DNA of 6,447 bases from CAZOKN01 sp964580525 (lineage in GTDB: Bacteria > Pseudomonadota > Alphaproteobacteria > Rickettsiales > UBA6187), in the NCBI GenBank assembly GCA_964580525.1, contig CAZOKN010000067.1, forward strand, positions 1-6,447. Reading direction: 5' to 3'. The stretch's first letter is position 1, and each line of letters starts with the position of its first letter. Under the pieces are notes generated by a model that was given only the letters and a program-made list of their open reading frames with translations, ran no database searches and had not been told where the DNA came from. The position numbers were made by a program, and so were the translations under genes. Of the stretch, positions 1 through 5,738 are shown piece by piece.

Positions 1-1177
1 AATGCACCAACGAATGGTCCAATCCATGCATACATTAATGCACTAGGAGCAGCAGGATTAGCAGTTGTATGAGTTAAAACACCATCAACAAGCAAATGCT
101 GAAAACCAAATATAACCTGGATTGAAAGTGCAAGTGCCGCTGAATATCCAATGAATGATCCAAAGGTCATTGTGTAGATAATTGTCATCGCCCATGTGTG
201 CTTGTTGTTGAATATTTTATATTGGCGTGAAAGATTTTGCTTATATTGCTCACCCGCTGGTACGATTCTAAGTAAGAATAAAGTTGCCGCTATTATAACA
301 GGTATCNNNNNNNNNNCACAACCCATTTGCTAATTCCAAAGCCGCCAGCTTCGGCAGGTTGCATTAGCATAAATCCTGCGCCAGCAGTTACAAAACCAAT
401 TGTTAGCATTAATAATATTTTTGTGAACGCGCCAGATGTCGAACCAACATTAGGTGTAACATGGGGTACTAAAATATTATTCATTCCTCTCCATGTTGCA
501 AATGCAAGGGGGATAAGAAAAACTAGCCATATTAAACCTGCATTGTGAATCCAAGTTTGAGAGCCAGCAGGCACTTTTCCAATTAATGAACCACTTGCTG
601 ATTTTAATATTGTTGGTTCGCCACCAAAAATTCCCATTGTCATTACAAGTGGAATTAAAATTTGCATGGTAGTTACACCAAAATTTCCAAGACCTGCATT
701 TAAACCTAATGCTAAACCTTGTTTTTTCTTAGGGTAAAAGAAACTAATATTAGACATTGAAGAAGCGAAATTACCACCACCTAAGCCAGAAAGTAACGCC
801 AGAACTTGATACACCCAAAGTGGGGTATTTGGATCTTGCAACGCAATACCTGTTCCGATTGCAGGAATCATCAACATTGAAGTAGTTAGGAATAATGTAT
901 TTCTACCGCCAGCAATCCTAATCAAGAACGAACTAGGTATCCTTAGAGTTGCACCTGAAAGCCCACCAATACCAGCAAGTGTAAATAATTCGGCCTGAGT
1001 AAACGGCAATCCAATATTTAACATTTGAACAGTTACAATACTCCAGTAAAGCCAAACAGCGAAACCACAAAGAAGACTTGGAATTGAAATCCATAAATTT
1101 CTACTAGCAATTTTACTACCTTCTTGCTCCCAGAATTTTTCATTCTCTGGATCCCATTTTGTTAAGTTTTGTGCCAT
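1..1177 (-). CDS. narK2: NarK2-type nitrate/nitrite transporter (MFS), 3' end beyond window, crossed by an assembly gap
   Basis: Inner-membrane transporter of the NarK/nitrate-nitrite porter family, expected to exchange nitrate for nitrite during nitrate respiration. The N-terminus (KWDPENEKFW, then IASRNLWISIPSLL) closely resembles E. coli NarK as I remember it. Arg79 in SGATLRIPSSF matches the TM2 substrate arginine, and residues 131-149 (GLGGGNFASSMSNISFFYP) form the nitrate signature. After residue 287 the 10-N gap intervenes. Bases 305-1 then continue in another frame with IPVIIAATLFLLRIVP and NKHTWAMTIIYTMTFGSFIGY, the standard second half of NarK, and run off the left edge at WIGPFVGA. 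The second substrate arginine and second signature should lie outside. Residues about 250-287, with the segment after the gap, add roughly two membrane helices compared with E. coli NarK. The start has an excellent Shine-Dalgarno (AAGGAG, 1183-1188, 5 bases from ATG). It follows narK1 by 27 bases, so the two are very probably one operon. Confidence 0.93.
307..316. other. Assembly gap (10 N) inside narK2
   Basis: Ten undetermined bases, probably a placeholder of arbitrary length. On the minus strand the upstream codon frame ends exactly at base 317, while the NarK homology on the other side has its first full codon at base 305. An intact gene therefore needs a missing length of 2 modulo 3, not 10. 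Taken literally, the gap creates a false stop (TAA) a few codons later. Because KWVV before the gap and IPVIIAATLFLL after it look like two parts of one membrane helix, the true gap may be only a few bases. That size is inference. Confidence 0.9.
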
Positions 1178-1204
1178 ATAATCTCCTTAATTAATAATTT
1201 TAAA

Positions 1205-2515
1205 TTAGCGTTTCGGTGCAACATCAAGCTCAGGGAAGAACTTTGGCCCACGAAGCTCAGGATGTTGTTGTTTTTCCATGTTAATAATTGCAAGATGCAT
1301 CCAAATTAACGCTATCGCCACTAGTAAGAACAGCAGCATAAAACAGCTTGTCCAGATGTTAAGAAGGTCATTCATTATACCAAAACAAAGAGGGAGGAAG
1401 AAACCACCAAGACCGCCAATCAAGCCAACAATACCAGCAACTGAGCCAACATTGTCAGGGTAGTAAACAGGAATGTGTTTATAAACAGCGGCTTTACCAA
1501 AAGACATGAAAAGCCCAAGAACAAAAACTATTATAGTAAATGGAATAAAACCCATGCCAAGTGAAAAACTGATATCACCCTTAATGCCGTGAATTGTATA
1601 ATCAGTCGCTGGATAGCTAAGTAAAAAACAACAAAGTACACATACAACAAAAGTCAGATACATTACTTTTCTTGCGCCATATTTGTCAGACAAATATCCA
1701 CCAATTGCGCGGAAAGCAGAGCCAGCAACCGAGAAACTAGCCGCTAACATACCAGCATGTTTTATATCCATTCCGTAAGCACCAACATAATATCTTGGAA
1801 GCCATAGCGCCAAAGCTACAAATCCACCAAATACAAAAAAGTAATAAACAGAAAACCTCCAGACTTGTAGTTTCTTAAGGGGCTCAAGCGCAGAAGCCAT
1901 AGATTTTGGCTTCTCACCAGATGCTTTGCGAGCTTTAAGTTCAGGCTCGTCTTTTGTAATGATATAATAGATAATTGCAGCAATAAACAAAGCAGCAGCC
2001 CAAACTTGCGCAACCATATGCCAGCCATAAGCAACCATAACAAACGGAGCTACAAACTTAGTTACCGCCGCACCAATATTGCCCATTCCATAAATGCCAA
2101 GTGCGGTACCTTGCCTATCTTTGCTATACCATTTTGAAAGATAAGAGATGCCAACAACAAAACTACCACCAGAAATACCAACGCCAAGGGCAGTCAACAA
2201 CATCATATTATAAGTATCGGCGTAGATAAGTAACCAAGTGCAGATTGCAGATGAAATCATCACCATTAATAAGATTGGTCTGCCGCCATATTGATCAGCC
2301 CAGATTCCCAAGAATAATCTAATTAATGAGCCAGTTAAAATTGGTGTGCCAATTAACAAACTGAATTGAGTGTCATTTAAACCCATATCTTGTTTTATCT
2401 GCACGCCTATGATTGCGAATATCGTCCAGACTGCAAAACAAATTGTAAATGCAATAGTTGTAGAAAATAAAGCTATATTTTGATCCGAAGATTTTACATT
2501 TTTTAAGTTGTGCAT
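1205..2515 (-). CDS. narK1: NarK1-type nitrate transporter (MFS), complete
   Basis: A 436-residue inner-membrane major-facilitator protein of the NarK1/NasA branch, which in characterised members acts as a nitrate/proton symporter bringing the first nitrate into the cell. About 12 hydrophobic segments are visible. Arg66 (GSLIRLFLG, TM2) and Arg269 (SAFRAIGGYLSDKYG) match the two substrate-binding arginines of NarK. The MFS loop motif is at about 70-80 (GIWADQYGGRP). Nitrate signature 1 spans about 111-150 (GVGISGGSF through GIYGMGNIG) and signature 2 spans 340-379 (GKAAVYKHIP through GLIGGLGGFF). Length is normal for the family. The ATG at 2515 has only a weak ribosome site (GAG about 8 bases upstream). 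An FNR-type box centred 81 bases upstream of the start suggests its own anaerobic promoter, separate from ubiM. It lies first in a probable narK1-narK2 operon. The split between symport and antiport roles for the pair is known from other denitrifiers and is inferred here. Confidence 0.95.
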   Translation of the reverse strand: MHNLKNVKSSDQNIALFSTTIAFTICFAVWTIFAIIGVQIKQDMGLNDTQFSLLIGTPILTGSLIRLFLGIWADQYGGRPILLMVMISSAICTWLLIYADTYNMMLLTALGVGISGGSFVVGISYLSKWYSKDRQGTALGIYGMGNIGAAVTKFVAPFVMVAYGWHMVAQVWAAALFIAAIIYYIITKDEPELKARKASGEKPKSMASALEPLKKLQVWRFSVYYFFVFGGFVALALWLPRYYVGAYGMDIKHAGMLAASFSVAGSAFRAIGGYLSDKYGARKVMYLTFVVCVLCCFLLSYPATDYTIHGIKGDISFSLGMGFIPFTIIVFVLGLFMSFGKAAVYKHIPVYYPDNVGSVAGIVGLIGGLGGFFLPLCFGIMNDLLNIWTSCFMLLFLLVAIALIWMHLAIINMEKQQHPELRGPKFFPELDVAPKR

Positions 2516-2589
2516 AAGTTATCTCATTTTATATAAATTGGCTTTTTCAAACTCGGGTGGAAGATAACTTATTATGGGGCTGTTTATGG

Positions 2590-2603
2590 TTGATCTGAAT
2601 CAA
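2590..2603 (-). promoter_or_regulatory. FNR-type box upstream of narK1
   Basis: The plus strand reads TTGATCTGAATCAA, a perfect TTGAT-N4-ATCAA operator for FNR/CRP-family regulators that carry E-x-x-S-R in the recognition helix. Toward narK1, a -10-like hexamer TATCTT (2566-2561, 4 of 6 matches) lies 23 bases after the box. That is close to the 22-base gap expected when the activator sits at -41.5. The region is AT-rich, so the hexamer alone is weak evidence; the box itself is strong. The same 14 bases recur at 3909 (inverted) and 5577. Confidence 0.88.
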
Positions 2604-2619
2604 GCATAAAAAAAATAGT

Positions 2620-3849
2620 TTAGACTCTTTGCAATATTTTTTTTGACAACGCTGTAAGTGGCTTAAAGCCAATGTTATTAGGCTTTTCTAGCAGTTTAGA
2701 TGTTATGAAGTTTTTTATCGGCAAAACATTATTTGCCGCGTGGAGCAAAAAATCTCTAGTTATTTTTGCAGGTAAAGAGTCATTTGTGTAAATATCCACT
2801 ATTTTATTTGTTGCTAAAAATAGCGGGCGAGTAGCTTTACTATGGTTTTTTTGATAATTCCTTAAAACAGTTTCAGAGGCAATATCGCCCTTTCTATTCA
2901 ACGCTCTTTTTATTTCGTGAATTAAACTATGTTGCGCCTTTAAACCAAAGTTAAATCCATGAGCTGTAACTGGGTGCATCCCAACTGCCGCATCACCAAT
3001 TAGTGCAAATCTTTTTTCTGTAAATTTATGAGCATAAACCGCGACCAAAGGATAGGTAAATCTCTCTGAATCTAGAATCATTTTACCATATCTATGCTGA
3101 AATAAATTCTGAATATATTCATTGAATTGCTTTTTAGATAATCCCTGAACTCTTTTTATTTCCTCAGGTTTTGCAGTTAAAATTACAGAAGAGCGATTTC
3201 CATTCAAAGGTAAAACTGCCAAAGTATTTCCATATAAAAAACATTCATTTGCAACATTATTATGCGGCAAATCGTGATTAATTTGGCAAACGAGCATACT
3301 TTTACCAAAATCTTTCATTGAGGCTGAAATACCAACTTTTTTGCGTGTTCCAGAAAATCTTGTATCAGCGGCAATTAACAATTTACAAACAACTTCCATT
3401 CCGTTTGAAATTTTTGCTTCAACCCTATCATCATCTAAAACAAAATTATCTACTATATTATCAGTTATAATGGTAATGTTAGAATCATCTTTAACTGTTT
3501 CATAGGCGGCTTTTCTAATGTGGTGATTAGAAATTATATATGCAAGCTTATCTCTAATTTTTGTTGAAAAACCAAGAAAATAAGAAGATTCACCATTAAA
3601 AACCTTAGCTTCATTAATTTCTGAAATATCTTCTTGGTTAAATTTTTCCCAAGCTCCAAGTTCGCTCAAAATATTTTTTGATAAATGAGTTAATGCAATA
3701 TCTCTGCCATCTGGGCCTGGATTTTCAATAGATTCGTTACTGTTCTTTTCAACAATCAGAACTTTTAAATTTAGCTGAGAAAGCCCTTTTGCCATACTTA
3801 ATCCTGCGGGACCAGCACCAATAATTAATACATCAAAATAATTCTGCAT
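2620..3849 (-). CDS. ubiM: UbiM-like FAD-dependent hydroxylase of ubiquinone biosynthesis
   Basis: A 409-residue flavoprotein monooxygenase of the UbiH/UbiF/COQ6 family that hydroxylates the aromatic ring of ubiquinone precursors using FAD, NAD(P)H and O2, probably at the inner face of the membrane. Seen: the FAD-binding GxGxxG motif at 10-16 (IGAGPAGLSMA); DGRDIALTHLS at 47-57; a DG-like motif at 162-169 (DTRFSGTR); and the second FAD motif at 285-302 (GDAAVGMHPVTAHGFNFG). The DGR-x-IALTH segment, NGESSY/ISNHHIRKAA and GMHPVTAHGFN are what I recall for UbiM rather than UbiH, UbiI or UbiF. That points to C5 hydroxylation, although UbiM members vary in regioselectivity. The ATG has an ideal Shine-Dalgarno (AAGGAGGA, 3853-3860). 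The gene is divergent from the nitrate-sensing regulator, and its promoter contains an FNR-type box. It is separated from narK1 by 104 bases with another box, so read-through is possible but not required. Family is certain; the UbiM subfamily is likely. Confidence 0.85.
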   Translation of the reverse strand: MQNYFDVLIIGAGPAGLSMAKGLSQLNLKVLIVEKNSNESIENPGPDGRDIALTHLSKNILSELGAWEKFNQEDISEINEAKVFNGESSYFLGFSTKIRDKLAYIISNHHIRKAAYETVKDDSNITIITDNIVDNFVLDDDRVEAKISNGMEVVCKLLIAADTRFSGTRKKVGISASMKDFGKSMLVCQINHDLPHNNVANECFLYGNTLAVLPLNGNRSSVILTAKPEEIKRVQGLSKKQFNEYIQNLFQHRYGKMILDSERFTYPLVAVYAHKFTEKRFALIGDAAVGMHPVTAHGFNFGLKAQHSLIHEIKRALNRKGDIASETVLRNYQKNHSKATRPLFLATNKIVDIYTNDSLPAKITRDFLLHAANNVLPIKNFITSKLLEKPNNIGFKPLTALSKKILQRV

Positions 3850-3880
3850 AAATCCTCCTTGGTAGAGTTTTGAAGCGCAA

Positions 3881-3886
3881 AAAATA
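3881..3886 (-). promoter_or_regulatory. Candidate -10 element for ubiM
   Basis: TATTTT on the minus strand (4 of 6 matches to TATAAT) begins exactly 22 bases beyond the FNR-type box at 3909-3922, the spacing expected for an FNR class II promoter with the operator at -41.5. This would start transcription near 3874, giving a leader of about 25 bases that contains the strong ribosome site. AT-rich surroundings make such hexamers common, so the support comes mainly from the spacing. Confidence 0.5.
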
Positions 3887-3908
3887 CAGAAGAGACAAAT
3901 AAGTAAAC

Positions 3909-3922
3909 TTGATTCAGATCAA
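3909..3922 (-). promoter_or_regulatory. FNR-type box between ubiM and the NIT-CRP regulator
   Basis: The minus strand reads TTGATCTGAATCAA, identical including the asymmetric CTGA spacer to the boxes before narK1 and moaA (both on the plus strand). It is centred 66 bases from the ubiM start and 99 bases from the regulator start. Spacing to a -10-like hexamer fits activation of ubiM. For the regulator no good hexamer lies at the class II distance. A TATTAT at 3974-3979 would put this box near -70, a class I position, which is speculative. It could serve both genes, including autoregulation. Confidence 0.88.
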
Positions 3923-3967
3923 CTATTAATTTTGTTTTTATTACCTTGAAAAAACCGAGGGTTGATT

Positions 3968-3998
3968 GTAGTTTATTATTTGGAAATAAATAAACTAC
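3968..3998 (+). repeat. Perfect 10-bp inverted repeat just upstream of the regulator gene
   Basis: GTAGTTTATT at 3968-3977 is the exact reverse complement of AATAAACTAC at 3989-3998, with an 11-base loop. A nested palindrome, TTATTT-GG-AAATAA (3976-3989), overlaps the loop, so two alternative hairpins can be drawn. The element ends 16 bases before the ATG and next to the only Shine-Dalgarno-like bases (GGGA, 3999-4002). It could be an operator for another protein or a leader hairpin affecting translation. It has no U tract after it, so a terminator is unlikely. Confidence 0.6.
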
Positions 3999-4014
3999 GG
4001 GACAGAACTAAAAT

Positions 4015-5556
4015 ATGAATAATTATCTAGAAAATATATGTAATTTTATACATCAAGTTCAGAAAGAGAGAGGGTCAGTTTCTCTATATCTTAGAAGTAA
4101 TGGCAAGGAATTCTCCAATGAACTGGAAGATCAGTTTACTATAGTTGATAAATCAATAAAGTTTTTAGAATCTTTACCTAAAAAACAAAGCTCAAAAATT
4201 GAGCCGTTTTTAACCTCAGTTCAGTATCTTCCTGCAAAAAGAAAATATATAATTGCAAAAATGCTTGAGCCAACAGAGGCGCTTGCTTTTTATACTCGTG
4301 AAATTATTTCACCCGCGATAGAAGTTGTGCAGGAATTATCTGTGTTTGACCCAGCAAATAATCCAGCTAAAGTTTCAGCTTTCATCAATTTTCTTCATTG
4401 GAAAGAGCGCGTAGGGTTAGAGCGCGCTATTGGTACTCAACTTGTTGATATGGATTGGTCTAACACGGCACCTTTTAAAAATAGGTTAGAATATATTATT
4501 TCAGAACAGCAGGCTTATGAACGCATGTTTTTGGGACTTGCAGACGAACGAATTCAAACAGCAATCCAAAATTTAGAAAATAATAATAATGTTTTCAGAA
4601 AGATTGAAGAAATCAACCAAAACATGCTAAAAAATAAAGTTCCTAATGAGGTTAAATCTATCACGGCAAAAGAATGGTTTAACTTATTTACCGCAAAAAT
4701 GGATCTGCTTTATGAGGTTGAGCGTAGCATTGAGGCAAATCTTACATCTTCAGAAACTTCAAAGTCACAAGAGCAAAAACCTCAAAAACTTGAAAATCAA
4801 ACTAGTTTAGAGGGGTTAGTTAGGGCTTACCTAGACAAAATCAAATTAGTTCCACTGTTCAAAGGTGTGGATTCTGAATCTCTTCAAGATATTCTAAAAT
4901 ATGCTCGTGTTGTTGAACATAGTAAAGGTGCCATGATTTTTATGCAAGGTGAACAAGCAAGCAGATTTTATATTATCTTGGAAGGCTGGGTAAAATTATT
5001 CAAAGGAAATGCTGATGGTGAAGAATCCATATTGCAAGTTTTAAGCATCGGCGAAAGTTTACTTGAAACAGTTATCTTTAATAACACTCCATTTACAGTT
5101 AATGCACAAGCAGTAGATAATGTGAAGCTACTCTCTATCCCAGCAACAATTATTCGTGAAAAGCTACAGAGTAATAAAGATCTTGCAATTAATATGCTTT
5201 CTACGGTGGCAAATCGCTCTCAGAGCTTAATAAGTCAATTTGAACAGCTTACACTTAAAAATACCACTCAAAGAGTTGGTTGGTTCTTATTAAAACTGTT
5301 CCTTGAAAAAGGTGGTATAACAACGCACCTAAAGCTACCTTATGATAAGGCATTAATTGCGGGCTATCTTGGGATGCAACCTGAGACCTTTTCAAGAACA
5401 CTGCAAGCTCTAAAAGAGCACGGTATTGATGTTGACAGAAACTTAATAAATCTGCCTGATATTTTTGCTTTATGTGATTATTGTGATGCTGAACTTTCAA
5501 GCAAATGTAATAAAGCTGGAACTGATGCTTGCCCAAACCCAGATTGTCTGAACTAA
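4015..5556 (+). CDS. Soluble nitrate/nitrite-sensing (NIT) domain fused to a CRP/FNR-family transcription regulator
   Basis: A 513-residue cytoplasmic protein with no membrane segment. Residues 2-242 resemble the NIT domain of nitrate-responsive NasR: an all-helical region with QKERGSVSLYL (16-26), KERVGLERAIG (130-140), EQQAYERMF (164-172) and a closing EWFNLFTAKMDLL (220-232). Arg19 and Arg137 correspond to the two arginines that hold nitrate in NasR. A polar linker (243-265) leads to a CRP-type beta-roll (about 280-375), which lacks the Arg-Ser/Thr phosphate motif of cAMP binders. A dimer helix follows (about 378-412), then a winged helix-turn-helix. Its recognition helix PETFSRTLQAL (456-466) keeps Glu457, Ser460 and Arg461, as in FNR (ETISR), predicting TTGAT half-sites. 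Five of its six cysteines lie in the last 27 residues; the FNR N-terminal iron-sulfur cysteines are absent. An in-frame TAA at 4009-4011 fixes ATG 4015 as the earliest start; the ribosome site is weak. It probably controls the flanking nitrate genes (inference from the boxes). Confidence 0.9.
   Translation: MNNYLENICNFIHQVQKERGSVSLYLRSNGKEFSNELEDQFTIVDKSIKFLESLPKKQSSKIEPFLTSVQYLPAKRKYIIAKMLEPTEALAFYTREIISPAIEVVQELSVFDPANNPAKVSAFINFLHWKERVGLERAIGTQLVDMDWSNTAPFKNRLEYIISEQQAYERMFLGLADERIQTAIQNLENNNNVFRKIEEINQNMLKNKVPNEVKSITAKEWFNLFTAKMDLLYEVERSIEANLTSSETSKSQEQKPQKLENQTSLEGLVRAYLDKIKLVPLFKGVDSESLQDILKYARVVEHSKGAMIFMQGEQASRFYIILEGWVKLFKGNADGEESILQVLSIGESLLETVIFNNTPFTVNAQAVDNVKLLSIPATIIREKLQSNKDLAINMLSTVANRSQSLISQFEQLTLKNTTQRVGWFLLKLFLEKGGITTHLKLPYDKALIAGYLGMQPETFSRTLQALKEHGIDVDRNLINLPDIFALCDYCDAELSSKCNKAGTDACPNPDCLN
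5473..5553 (+). other. Cysteine-rich C-terminal tail of the regulator
   Basis: Codons 487-513 encode a tail after the winged helix with spacing C-x2-C-x7-C-x7-C-x4-C (Cys487, 490, 498, 506, 511), starting CDYC and ending CPNPDC. The only other cysteine in the protein is Cys9. Such clustering suggests a bound metal, either zinc or an iron-sulfur centre. An iron-sulfur centre would give an oxygen or redox input at the end opposite to that of classical FNR. I do not recognise a named domain, so the function is inference. Confidence 0.75.
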
Positions 5557-5576
5557 TCGGTGTTTATTTTATTTAG

Positions 5577-5590
5577 TTGATCTGAATCAA
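5577..5590 (+). promoter_or_regulatory. FNR-type box upstream of moaA
   Basis: TTGATCTGAATCAA, identical to the other two boxes; TAG just before it is also shared with the copy at 3909 when both are read in the same orientation (17 bases in common). A -10-like TAAATT (5613-5618, 4 of 6) lies exactly 22 bases downstream, and TAAAAT (5608-5613, 5 of 6) lies at 17 bases. Either would start transcription at about 5620-5625, right at the beginning of the Moco aptamer. The box lies 20 bases after the stop codon of the regulator. Confidence 0.88.
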
Positions 5591-5622
5591 CCTCATTATT
5601 CCATTACTAAAATAAATTCTAG

Positions 5623-5737
5623 CTATCCGAGCTTGCTTTACCCAGTTTTTAATTGGGTATTTCAAGCCGTAACAACAATTAAGTTGTTACCAGGGTGAAG
5701 TTGGCAACGGCTTTGCCTCCCGTATTGGAAAGGATGG
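5623..5737 (+). promoter_or_regulatory. Molybdenum cofactor (Moco) riboswitch in the moaA leader
   Basis: The leader matches the conserved core of the E. coli moaA Moco RNA as I recall it: ACCAGGGTGAAG (5689-5700), a loop, then GCCTCCCGTATTGGAAAGG (5715-5733). Supporting pairs visible here: a closing stem of CTATCC (5623-5628) with GGATGG (5732-5737); TACCCA (5639-5644) with TGGGTA (5654-5659); AACAAC (5671-5676) with GTTGTT (5683-5688); and GGGTGAAG (5693-5700) with CTTTGCCT (5711-5718). The 3' strand of the closing stem contains the purine-rich ribosome site and ends one base before the moaA ATG. Folding with cofactor would therefore hide the ribosome site and lower MoaA translation, as in E. 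coli. No terminator-like U tract is present, which agrees with translational control. Confidence 0.92.
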
Positions 5738-5738
5738 T

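Noticed and set aside
327..548. 73-codon open frame on the plus strand
   Set aside because: Lies antisense to conserved NarK2 coding sequence, with no ribosome site or recognisable protein; a shadow.
1278..1463. 61-codon open frame on the plus strand
   Set aside because: Antisense to the conserved C-terminal half of NarK1; low-complexity basic product; a shadow.
1816..2043. 75-codon minus-strand open frame
   Set aside because: Alternative frame of narK1, whose own frame carries clear motifs on both sides.
3962..3979. TTGATT followed by TATTAT as a sigma-70 promoter for the regulator
   Set aside because: Only 6 bases separate the hexamers; another TTGAAA at 3946 is 22 bases away. Neither fits the usual 16-18 base spacing, so no promoter feature was called.
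5255..5536. 93-codon minus-strand open frame
   Set aside because: Antisense to the helix-turn-helix and cysteine tail of the regulator; no start signal or homology seen.
5557..5576. Terminator after the regulator gene
   Set aside because: The T-rich stretch has no preceding GC-rich hairpin, so there is no support for an intrinsic terminator.
5666..5711. GCCGT/ACGGC stem enclosing part of the moaA leader
   Set aside because: It competes for base 5711 with the GGGTGAAG/CTTTGCCT stem that matches the known Moco RNA core, so the latter was preferred; it may be an alternative fold.
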